DNA from: Ptychodera flava
Taxonomy: Eukaryota; Hemichordata; Enteropneusta; Ptychoderidae
NCBI RefSeq assembly: GCF_041260155.1
Contig: NW_027248395.1
Coordinates: 525,953-589,952 of the forward strand
Direction: 5' to 3'
DNA: 64,000 nt
The notes beneath the pieces are model-generated. The model saw only the letters and a program-made list of their open reading frames with translations, had not been told where the DNA came from and searched no databases. The stretch's first letter is position 1, and each line of letters begins with the position of its first letter. Below, piece by piece: positions 23,111-32,700 of this stretch. The position numbers and the translations under genes were made by a program.

Positions 23111-24840
23111 CGTTGACCTTATTCAGTCGACTGCATTGATCACGCACACACGGCCAGAAAGTGCATGCACCTTGCAAGTTATCTATTGTTTACATGTTCT
23201 GAGCAAGGCAATGACTATAAATGCTATCCTACTTTATGGCCTCAGCGATTTTTAAATTTCATTCTTTGTCTCTTTAGTGAACAACTTTTTTTTTTTGAAC
23301 GGGGGAAATCTCAGCCAAATAGTACATCATAAATCTCATGACAAATAGTACATCATAAATATTACTCACATCACAGTTCCCGTACGGCCGATGAGACATG
23401 GGTTGCTGATTTTGAGTTGCTCTGTGGAGCTGTGAAGTCAGCCCATCCTGCAGAGAAAAGAACACAAAAAAATATGTAAAACACACTTATCCGCGGGGGG
23501 GGGGGGGGGAGTGATCATTGATTTAGGTCATGTTTTCAATTACAGGTTTCAAAGTTCACTTTGACCTTTTTATCATTTATTTGTTTACATCCGTTTTTTT
23601 TCCTTTGCTGCTCGGCTGGGGTGGCGGAGCTGAGAGCAGTTAGCAGACTATACAACAAAGGGCGCGCAGACATTTTCACCCAGTACAAGCTGTCAATCAA
23701 AAAAATTGGTACATTGTTTCTACATCTTTCGATCAGGATCTTAGCCGTCGATTGCACTGATCACGCACCAAGCTAATGACACAAACTAGCACCGGCAGCG
23801 CAGAGAGTGCATGCACCTTGCATGTCACGTATTGTTTACATGTTTCGAAATTAGTTACTGAGGAGAAATTCCAACATCAGTAATGTTGACTTTGATTCCT
23901 GTTTTCCCTCTCCAATGAACAATATAATTTTTTTTTCAAGTGGAAGAAAATATCACAGAGCCAATGACAAATATTAAATCATAACTTATTACTTACAGGA
24001 TCAGGATCACAATTTCGAGGGGACCCCGGTACCGGTTGTGTCTGTTCGCATTGAACGGGAGTTGTTTCTCGGGGGAGCTGCAAAGTCGACTCATTCTGCA
24101 GAGAAAGGGAAATAAAAAAACACATAAAGACATACATTCCCCGAGAAGTGATGATTTTATTTTTACAACTGCCTACGGCTTTCAAACTCACTTTGAGGTT
24201 TTTTTATATTTTTTGCATACATTCTACTGCCCTGCGGCCGGGTCGCCATTTGACTCACAAAGCAACCTGAGACTGTCAATAAAAAAAAAATTGCTACACT
24301 GTTTCAACATCTTTTGATCACGACCCAAGTACATGACCTAATTACTCCAATAGGTCAGACCTGCCTGACACTAAGCATAGGAAATCTTTGACTGTTGTGA
24401 TCACGGACCAAGTAACACAAACAGGCCATCTGCGGGATGCGACAAAATGAGGCACAGTCAGAGAGTGCATGCACCAGACATGTCATGAGCTGTGTACGTG
24501 CTCCGACTTTGCTATCCAACCTCAGCAACTGAGAATGTCATTTTTTCCCCTCTCAGGTGAACATAGCTAACTTGTTTGTTTTGAAACGGATGGGGTAGGG
24601 GGACTAGAGCACGTACTTGCTTCAAATCAATATGTAAAGGTACTCACATCAAGATCGTCATTCTGTGGAGCATACAGGGGTTGACCATTGGCTGTACCAT
24701 AGCATGGCTGCAAAGTCGACGCATTCTGTACAGGTAAAAAACATTCAGAAACGATATGAGATATACATACATATGATGGACTGTAAGAAAATTTAGAAAA
24801 AAAATTTAAAAAAAAATTAAAAAAAAATGTATCACTTACG
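23111..24840. repeat. Three tandem exon-bearing units, about 640 bp
   Basis: Each unit contains an AGTGCATGCACC landmark (near 23160, 23810 and 24470), a TGATCAC(GG/GC)AC block before it, and one short candidate exon on the minus strand with AG acceptor and GT donor: 24648-24725, 23997-24095 and 23370-23447. All three exons are a multiple of three long (78, 99, 78). Two begin AATG(C/A)GTCGACTTTGCAG and the third is more diverged (GATGGGCTGACTTCACAG). Confidence 0.82.
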
Positions 24841-24929
24841 GTATAATCAAAGTACTGGTCAGCCCACCCAAACACCTCATCCAACTCAGAATTGGTTAAA
24901 CACAAATCGTCCCACTCCTTATCATCCAT
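24840..24929 (-). CDS. First exon of right-end spliced gene (polymerase 5' region)
   Basis: 30-codon exon MDDKEWDDLCLTNSELDEVF... starting with the first ATG about 110 bases after the right-end TATA box. It ends at a GTAAGT donor in phase 0. The peptide is acidic with alternating Trp/Leu/Phe, like an activation-domain peptide. Downstream on the minus strand lie three repeated exons, a further exon candidate at 21974-22047 and then the Ser-rich and polymerase text, so this is probably the 5' end of the polymerase gene. An independent small spliced gene is possible. Confidence 0.6.
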
Positions 24930-25040
24930 GGTAAGGTTGACGGAGGAGCTACACCAACGGAGAATGGATCCAACAGTAGTCAGTGCGACGTCGCCGAGAT
25001 TGACACACAGAAATGCGACAGTGGCCCTGGCATTGCCCTG

Positions 25041-25075
25041 CTACTTATAGTCTTGCCTCATTTGCATAAACCAAT
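25041..25075 (-). promoter_or_regulatory. Right inward promoter of Polinton A
   Basis: Read on the minus strand: CCAAT-type ATTGG (25071-25075), octamer ATGCAAAT (25060-25067) and TATA-like CTATAAGTAG (25041-25050). Order, spacing and the TATAAGTAGCA text mirror the left promoter. The first exon begins at 24929. Confidence 0.62.
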
Positions 25076-25180
25076 CAGAGTGGGGTGCGTTGACGTTGTA
25101 TATTCTCACTGAGCCAGGGGGTCCTTGGGGTTCAGGGGGTTCCTCGGGGGCCCAGCTATGCATGGACCAACTCCCAAATT

Positions 25181-25241
25181 TATAGTCCACAAGTCTCGCG
25201 AGACTTTGAACTCTCGCATTTTGCGAGATGTGTGGACTATA
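25181..25241. other. Nested hairpin at right end of Polinton A
   Basis: TATAGTCCACA (25181) pairs with TGTGGACTATA (25231-25241). The loop contains TCTCGCGAGA (25194-25203) and CTCGCATTTTGCGAG. Part of the right terminal repeat is therefore duplicated in inverted form just inside the end. Confidence 0.8.
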
Positions 25242-25258
25242 CCACAGCCATTACTACT
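25223..25258 (-). repeat. Polinton A right terminal inverted repeat
   Basis: Reverse complement of 847-882, ending ...CCATTACTACT. The flank ATGTAA resumes the satellite. Confidence 0.95.
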
Positions 25259-25410
25259 ATGTAAGACATGCTAGGTGTAATGGGTGCACACTCTTTCTTT
25301 CATTCCAGCAGTCAATGCATTGTGTTTTATAGCCGTAGGCTAGCTAGGATACCAGGTGCTAATTAGAATGGAGATAATTTATGCAAAGAAATTAATTAGT
25401 AAATGATGTG
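25259..25410. repeat. Satellite array, right part
   Basis: Same monomer as 1-846 (GTAAGACATGCTAGGTG..., then ATTTATGCAAAGAAATTAATTAG). It is the continuation of the interrupted array and ends here. Confidence 0.92.
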
Positions 25411-25429
25411 TTTGTGTTGATACATGTAC

Positions 25430-25690
25430 AAAGAACGTTGCGGTAACTGTGCGGTAGCATTGTTTCTCTCCCGCAAGGTCTGCGGTATCTATTGTTTCAT
25501 GCCCACTTCCCATTGTTTTATTGCCGCAAACACTGCGGCAACGCGTTTGCGGGAACTCACTGATGCCTCAAAACATGCGGAACAGCAGTGCGGCAACACA
25601 CTGACAACTCAAATGCTGCGGTAACACCTCAATGCGATCGCATTCTATTGTTCTAAATGTTGAAACTTGTGCGGCAACTGAATGATTGAC
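25430..25690. repeat. Cluster of TGCGGYAAC-like short motifs
   Basis: About ten close variants of TGCGG(T/C)AAC, some inverted, occur in 260 bp at irregular spacing. No reading frame of interest. Confidence 0.6.
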
Positions 25691-28503
25691 AGCTTCAAAA
25701 CCACAGCTGAAGAAATTGCGACTCTGTAGGCCTACTACAAACCAAATATAAATGCAAATTTGAACTTCACGGAGTGGTCAACTGTAGGCCTACACAGCAA
25801 GACAGGAAAGGTGATTGGGAGTCAACTTAGCATGCTATTCACAGTAATTGAGCACCAAATCGCCAAAATTGTAAAGGGAAATATAAATCATGTCTTTCTG
25901 TTTGGTATACAATACAATGAATAGCCTATCACTGTAAAATATTGCTCTGGCTGGGTGGGCCGGGTGCGGTATGTTGTGAGTTTGAATCCGATCGATAATT
26001 TAATAAATTTCTTAAATAAAGATGACATCACTGATCTGAGAGAGACGTGATGTTGAAGAGAAATTTATTCGATGATTGTGACCATCAGGTAAGTCACGGT
26101 CCGGTGGTAAGTTGATGCCACAACACATCGCAGAAGACATGTTTTCTATTTTTCAATGCAAGAAGTGAATGCCGGTGAACTCGGAACTGATCACTGATCT
26201 GTACCAGTCATTTCAACTTTAGTGGTTGGTATATGCTCAAATACAGTTTTAAATTTCCACAAGTACGATCCACGACTAAAAATGCAGAATTTTTGTTGAA
26301 ATAAAGCTTTCCTCGTTTTCACTCATAAATTATCGTCTACCGATCATGACACCCGTTCCATAGCTTCATGTTTGTATCATGCGAGGAGGTGAAAAATGAC
26401 CATGTACTCCCTTGTGACCGCGTCAAAGTGTGTGGAGATAATCTAGGATTAGTGGTGTAAAATCTTCAATGACAGTAAATTGCGAACAATAATTCTACAG
26501 ACGCATTTATTTCTCTTCGGACGGGTGAAACCTCAGGCACCCATGCGCTGCGTAATCTGCTTGATCGATCGTGAAACTAACAGGGAGTCTGTAAAAACAA
26601 CTGGTCATCAGTGTAGTGCACATGACTTTCCTATTTTACATCGTTTGTCCTAACTTTTGTCACTGTCATTCAACAATCTGTGGAGAGACTGTGCTCTAAT
26701 ACTATAGAAATATACCGCCATGGTAATATTTAGAACTGTCGTATCTCCTTATGTTTCCCGGTCGGACAAAGACGCCTCTATGACAGTACGGTCAGATAAG
26801 TCCCCGCAACCTAGTATAGAAAGAATTGTAGTCTATACACAACGACGTGCGCTGTGGCATAGGCAGTTACCCATGTTTGCGATTTGAAATGCCCGATCGG
26901 AGAGGTTTCGCAGTTTACGGTATCGAGACCATCTTTGTTACTATTGGAAATAGATATTTTGGCAATTTTACTCTAGAAATTTAATGTGAATAAGTAGCGA
27001 CTTTTACCTGTATGCAATAGACCTTGGTGTTCCGTTAACGGCAATCGAGAGCTGGGTACACACTGAGCCAAAAAAAGCAAAGTCTTGGATTTTAAAAAAA
27101 CGCTTTTGTTTCGCACAACGAGCCTTCAAAGCGTCAACTTGACGAGTTTTGCATAAATTATCAGCCCTTGTTCACGCTTGTCAAGCTGCAAGCTGTATCT
27201 TCACTTCCAGGCTTTTTACCGGAAGTTAAACTGGCTCCCAGTCGCCTGGCTTTTCTCGGAAGCTAAGTTCCAAAAAGTCATGGTAACTGCATAGCTGGCC
27301 AAGCCAGGCGATCATCCCGCGATCAATCCCAACAGCCCTACAACTCAGCGCGACGGTTAATCCTTCAATTTACTATATGTTTTGATATGCCCACAGACTT
27401 GGAGCCGGTCTGACTGGAAGTTTGAGAAACGGTCTTTCAGACTAAATATATTCATTACAGGTGAAAAATCTGGCGCCAGAATTGAAAAAGTTAGTGTTAC
27501 TTTCGCCGAATAACAGTGTACACGACCCATATCTCCTTGTAATAACCCCACATCAGTTGAAATTTTTGGATAGTTTGTCTTTTTTCGAGATTAAATTCAA
27601 ACTGTAATTTCTTAGAACTACGTTTTCTTCACCCCAGAATTGCATACGTTCTTTGAATTCGGGCTTGTAAACCCTGAAGATCTCTGTGTCGAATATTTAA
27701 GCTAATGCTAAGCAGACTTAGAAAAAATAGTTAAATGTACGCTTCTTTACAACGATTATCGTGAACTCTTACCAAATATTGCAAAGTCAGCCGTGATTCC
27801 AGTGTCATCTGTCCCGTGTGAAGGGGGGTTCAGTACCCAAAACACGATTAAAAACATCGAAACGTAATTCTCTGAGCGAAGATGCCGTAAATGATCTGAT
27901 AGTTAAAACCATGAAAGGCCCAAAACTTTACGCATTTGACTTCAGAGCAGCGACGATAGAGTTCAGGCAGCAAAGAGATCGTCGGAAGTTGTAATCTAGG
28001 CCAGAGAAGAAAAAAAATCTTGTTCATCGGATTTTTTGGACCAAGTCCCAGGAGCGGCGAGCGAAATTTTTTTTTTTATTTTTTTTTAGGCCGAAGGTAA
28101 ACGCGGTTCTCTGGCATTTTTGCACAGATGCAGACAAGGCAAGATAATTGTTTCCCTTTTTACCAGAAATATCTCAGACAAGAAACACTGATACTGGTAA
28201 CTGAATTCAATACTATATTTCCCAACAATAACATAGGCCATTACATTCACAGTTAGTGTTTGCACAACATATTGTGAGCATTTCAAAATTCTCTCAGAAT
28301 AAAACTGAAATGTACAGCAATCACTGAAATTCAACAATTCAGTATTGTCCTTTAATATTGTCCTGGTGGGACCTAGCATCTGAGTTTTTTCATTTTACTT
28401 TGGCCCCATGTTTTGGCTCTTTACCACTGTCTATACTCATATACACATTTTACACAATGGTCTAACAACACTGTACTGTGATCGGAGTGAAGTTATATAG
28501 TCA
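25691..28503. other. Host non-coding DNA
   Basis: No gene recognised. Contains one arm of a diverged inverted duplication (about 26640-26960) and a weak tRNA-like Pol III box pair (25949-25990). Poly(T/A) runs lie near 28060. Confidence 0.5.
26640..26960. repeat. Diverged inverted duplication, left arm
   Basis: The reverse complement of about 36390-36740 aligns in the same order. Shared blocks: CTGTCGTATCTC, CCCGGTCGGA, CATGTTTGC, AAATGCCCGATC and GTGGAGAGAC/ATGGAGAGAC. Estimated identity is modest. Arms lie on either side of the minisatellite. Confidence 0.68.
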
Positions 28504-28875
28504 TCATTCAGATCGTACTTTAACATCGACGCAACCATGTGTTTTGTTATTGCCGTAAATTTTTATACTCTCGATGCAATTTTCATTCAATCGGATGCAC
28601 CGTCCATCTATATCTGCTGCTGTCACGATCTTGTTGAACAAATCGCCGAACGTAATATCAGGACAAACACTGAATAGCGTCTCTGGAACTAACTGTTGGC
28701 CATCATGTCGAATGTTGGCGATCAAATTAATACTCATGATGTGACATGTACTAACCTTTACAAAACGAGCAAATTTCTGGCCAAATCGACCCACTTTGCG
28801 TCGTGATTCGCCAAATTCAGACGTCACAACAACGTGTTGGCGGTCAACTAAGTCCGAACACGCATGAAGTCTCAT
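28504..28875 (-). CDS. Hypothetical 123-residue frame, possible host exon
   Basis: Uninterrupted minus-strand frame with a balanced composition (CPDITFGDLFNKIVTAADID near residues 70-90). I recognise no family. A plus-strand frame at 34912-35124 ends in a similar QLTFTDLLQNIR stretch and lies at roughly the mirrored position of the inverted duplication, so the two may be diverged copies of one exon. A GTTAGT donor-like site occurs inside the frame. It could equally be chance. Confidence 0.3.
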   Translation of the reverse strand: MRLHACSDLVDRQHVVVTSEFGESRRKVGRFGQKFARFVKVSTCHIMSINLIANIRHDGQQLVPETLFSVCPDITFGDLFNKIVTAADIDGRCIRLNENCIESIKIYGNNKTHGCVDVKVRSE

Positions 28876-29575
28876 TCAAAATCCCGTGCCCGCGAAAACC
28901 CGACACAGTGTAGGGCGCCACCAGCGGCAGTACTAAAAATATTTGTAATGCGGAAGTAAGAATTTGCCAGGATCAAAAAAAAAAAAATTTCCAAATATGC
29001 CAAAGTAGAAGCGGCGATTCCGATGAACAATTTATTTTTTCTTCCTGGCCTTAAATGTAATAGTCAGAAACGAATACCGTCGCCAGAGAATAGAACAGAA
29101 GAGTATTAAAGATTGTAAAACTCGTCCAAAAAAAAAATTGTCACTGCTGATGTTTATTGAACACTTTATTCATTGACTTTTGAACTAGTTTTCGATATGG
29201 CGTATACAGCTGTTTTATAAGTGCTTACATGTAGTTGTACGCATTGTCCCGACATCATCAAAAGTTCACCCCTAAGCTGTTCAATGCTGTATATCACTAG
29301 TAAAATACTCAAACAAGTCGGACTTTACTCATGTGAAAATCCCTGTCAAAAGTGGCCGGAAAGCGATAAGTGACATGTCCACATCGCGACCAGCCGCTCG
29401 GTAAAACGCGCCTGGGAAGTTGACTTGCATGTTTCCTAAAAAGTAGTATTTACAATTTCTTTGCACACATAGGGAACCGGCTGGGGATATTCATCGTCGT
29501 AATAAATGTGCCTCTTTACGGCAGTAGCTAAGCGCTACCCGTTTTGGCGTAGGTCAGCGGAGCAGAAATTAGGCA
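28876..29575. other. Host non-coding DNA before the minisatellite
   Basis: No gene, RNA gene or clear repeat seen. Confidence 0.4.
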
Positions 29576-29765
29576 GACAGTCCATGTAGCCGACAATGAG
29601 ATGCTAATGATATGCAGAATGTACAAGTTTCAGGTTTCGTCGACCAACTTCCCCCTCTTGGGTACAACTTCAAACTCAGAAATACCAAGTCGGTGGCTAT
29701 TGCCTGTTACATAATTAAATAGCAAACTTGTGGAAGTTGACAAGTTCGTGGGACCCTCTGCCAAC
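29576..29765. repeat. Minisatellite leader, copy 1
   Basis: About 190 bp of unique sequence (CAGACAGTC...AATGTACAAGTTTCAGG...) directly before the array. It is repeated at 30639-30830 with roughly a dozen differences. Confidence 0.92.
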
Positions 29766-32700
29766 TTGCCAACTTACTTCCCAACTTTCAATGGGGAAGT
29801 TGGCGGGGGCCTCTGCCAACTTGCCAACTTACTTACTTGCCAACTTTCATTGGTGGAAGTTGGCGGGGGCCTCTGCCAACTTGCCAACTTACTTGACAAC
29901 TTTCATGGGTGGAAGTTGGCAGGGGCCTCTGCCAACTTGCCAACTTACTTACTTGCCAACTTTCATTGGTGGAAGTTGGCGGGGGCCTCTGCCAACTTGC
30001 CAACTTACTTGCCAACTTTCAATGGGGAAGTTGGCGGAGGCCTCTGCCAACTTCCACCAATTAAAGTTGGCAAGTAAGTAAGTTGGCAAGTTGGCACAGG
30101 CTTCTCCGCCAACTTCCACCCATTAAAGTTGGCAAGTAAGTTGGCAAGCTGGCACAGACCTCCACCAACTTCCACCCATGAAAGTTGGCAAGAAAGTAAG
30201 TTGGCAAGTTGGCAGAGGCCCCCGCCAACTTCCACCCATGAAAGTTGTCAAGTAAGTTGGCAAGTTGGCAGAGGCCCCCGCCAACTTCCACCCATGAAAG
30301 TTGGCAAGTAAGTAAGTTGGCAAGTTGGCAGAGGCCCCCGCCAACTTCCCGGTATGAAAGTCGGCAAGTAAGTTGGCAAGTTGGCAGAGGCCTCCTCCAA
30401 CTTCCACCCATGAAAGTTGGAAAGTAAGTAAGTTGGCAAGTTGGCAGAGTCCCCCGCCAACTTCCACCCATAAAAGTTGGCAAGTAAGTAAGTTGGCAAG
30501 TTGGCACAGGCCCCGCCAACTTCCACCCATGAAAGTTGGCAAGTAAGTTGGCAAGTTGGCAGAGGCCCCCGCCAACTTCAACCCATGAAAGTTGGCAAGT
30601 AAGTTGGCAAGTTGGCACAGGCCCCCGCCAACTTCCAGCAGACAGTCAATGTAGCCGACAATAAGATGCTAATGATATGCAGAATGTACAAGTTTCAGGT
30701 TTCGTCGACCAACTTCCCCCTCATGGGTACAACTTCAAACTCTGAAATATCAAGTCGGTGACTATCGTCTGTTACATAATTCAATAGCAAACTTGCGGAA
30801 GTTGACAAGTTCGTGGGACCCTCTGCCAACTTGCCAACTTACTTGCCAACTTTCAATGGGGAAGTTGGCGGGGGGGCCTCTGCCAACTTGCCAACTTACT
30901 TACTTGCCAACTTTCATGCGTGGAAGTTGGTGGCGCCCTTTGCCAAGTTGTGGAAGTTGGCAAGTTTGTGGGACCCTCTGCCAACTTGCCAACTTACTTG
31001 CCAACTTTCAATGGGGAAGTTGGCGGGGGCCTCTGCCAACTTGCCAACTTACTTACTTGCCAACTTTCATGCAGGTGGCAAGTTGGCAGAGGCCCCCGCC
31101 AACTTCCACCCATGAAAGTTGGCAAGTAAGTAAGTTGGCAAGTTGGCAGAGGCCCCCGCCAACTTCCATCCATTTAAGTTGGCAAGTAAGTAAGTTGGCA
31201 AGTTGGCAGACGCCCCCGCCAACTTCCCAGTATGGAAGTTGGCAAGTAAGTTGGCAAGTTGGCACAGGCCTCTGCCAACTTCCACCCATGAAAGTTGGCA
31301 AGTAAGTAAGTTGGCAAGTTGGCAGAGGCCCCCGCCAACTTCCATCCATTTAAGTTGGCAAGTAAGTAAGTTGGCAAGTTGGCAGAGGCCCCCGCCAACT
31401 TCCCTGTATGAAAGTTGGCAAGTAAGTTGGCAAGTTGGCAGAGGCCTCCGCCAACTTCCACCCATGAAAGTTGTCAAGTAAGTTGGCAAGTTGGCAGAGG
31501 CCCCCGCCAACTTCCGAGTATGAAAGTTGGCAAGTAAGTTGGCAAGTTGGCAGAGGCCCCCGCCAACTTCCACCCAGGAAGTTAGCAAGTAAGTTGGCAA
31601 GTTGGCAGAGGCCTCCTCCAACTTCCACCCATGAAAGTTGGAAAGTAAGTAAGTTGGCAAGTTGGCAGAGGCCCCCGCCAACTTCCACCCATGAAAGTTG
31701 GCAAGTAAGTAAGTGGCAAGTTGGCAGACGCCCCCGCCAACTTCCATCCATTTAAGTTGGCAAGTAAGTAAGTTGGCAAGTTGGCAGACGCCCCCCGCCA
31801 ACTTCAGGGTATGGAAGTTGGCAAGTAAGTTGGCAAGTTGGCACAGGTCTCTGCCAACTTCCACCCATGAAAGTTGGCAAGTAAGTAAGTTGGCAAGTTG
31901 GCAGAGGCCCCCGCCAACTTCCACCCATGAAAGTTGGCAAGTAAGTAAGTTGGCAAGTTGGCAGAGGCCCCCGCCAACTTCCGAGTATGAAAGTTGGCAA
32001 GTAAGTTGGCAAGTTGGCACAGGCCTCTGCCAACTTCCACCCATGAAAGTTGGCAAGTAAGTAAGTTGGCAAGTTGGCAGAGGCCCCCGCCAACTTCCAT
32101 CCATGAAAGTTGGCAAGTAAGTAAGTTGGCAAGTTGGCAGAGGCCCCCGCCAACTTCCGAGTATGAAAGTTGGCAAGTAAGTTGGCAAGTTGGCACAGGC
32201 CTCCGCCAACTTCCACCCATGAAAGTTGGCAAGTAAGTAAGTTGGCAAGTTGGCAGACACCCCCGCCAACTTCCCGGTATGAAAGTTGGCAAGTAAGTTG
32301 GCAAGTTGGCACAGGCCTCTGCCAACTTCCACCCTTTAAAGTTGGCAAGTAAGTAAGTTGGCAAGTTGGCAGAGGCCCCCGCCAACTTCCCTGTATGAAA
32401 GTTGGCAAGTAAGTTGGCAAGTTGGCAGAGGCCTCCGCCAACTTCCACCCATGAAAGTTGGCAAGTAAGTAAGTTGGCAAGTTGGCGCAGGCCCCTGCCA
32501 ACTTCCACCCATGAAAGTTGGCAAGTAAGTTAGCAAGTTGGCAGATGCCCCTGCCAACTTCCACCCATGAAAGTTGGCAAGTAAGTAAGTTGGCAAGTTG
32601 GCAGAGGCCCCCGCCAACTTCCCAGTATGAAAGTTGGCAAGTAAGTTGGCAAGTTGGCACAGGCCTCCGCCAACTTCCACCCATGAAAGTTCGCAAGAAA

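Larger units (their letters stand above)
847..25258. mobile_element. Polinton (Maverick) A, broken, with nested insertions
   Basis: Both ends carry the same 36-bp inverted terminus beginning AGTAGTAATGG. The flanks GTGGAA (841-846) and ATGTAA (25259-25264) each differ by one base from GTGTAA of the satellite monomer, which fits a decayed 6-bp target duplication, the hallmark of this family. Inside are recognisable Polinton genes: adenain-like protease, double jelly-roll capsid, penton, chromodomain integrase, packaging ATPase and protein-primed polymerase B. The span is inflated by other DNA inside it: an unassigned 2-kb stretch, a DUF6589 gene, a small hairpin element and a BEL/Pao fragment. 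The element is broken, with roughly ten or more breaks. The nested insertions and short TIRs suggest it is older than Polinton B. Confidence 0.93.

Noticed and set aside
25949-25990. tRNA-derived SINE head (A box TGGCTGGGTGG, B box GAGTTTGAATCCG)
   Set aside because: Spacing and B box are only approximate. There is no cloverleaf, no poly(A) or target duplication, and no second copy in the window.
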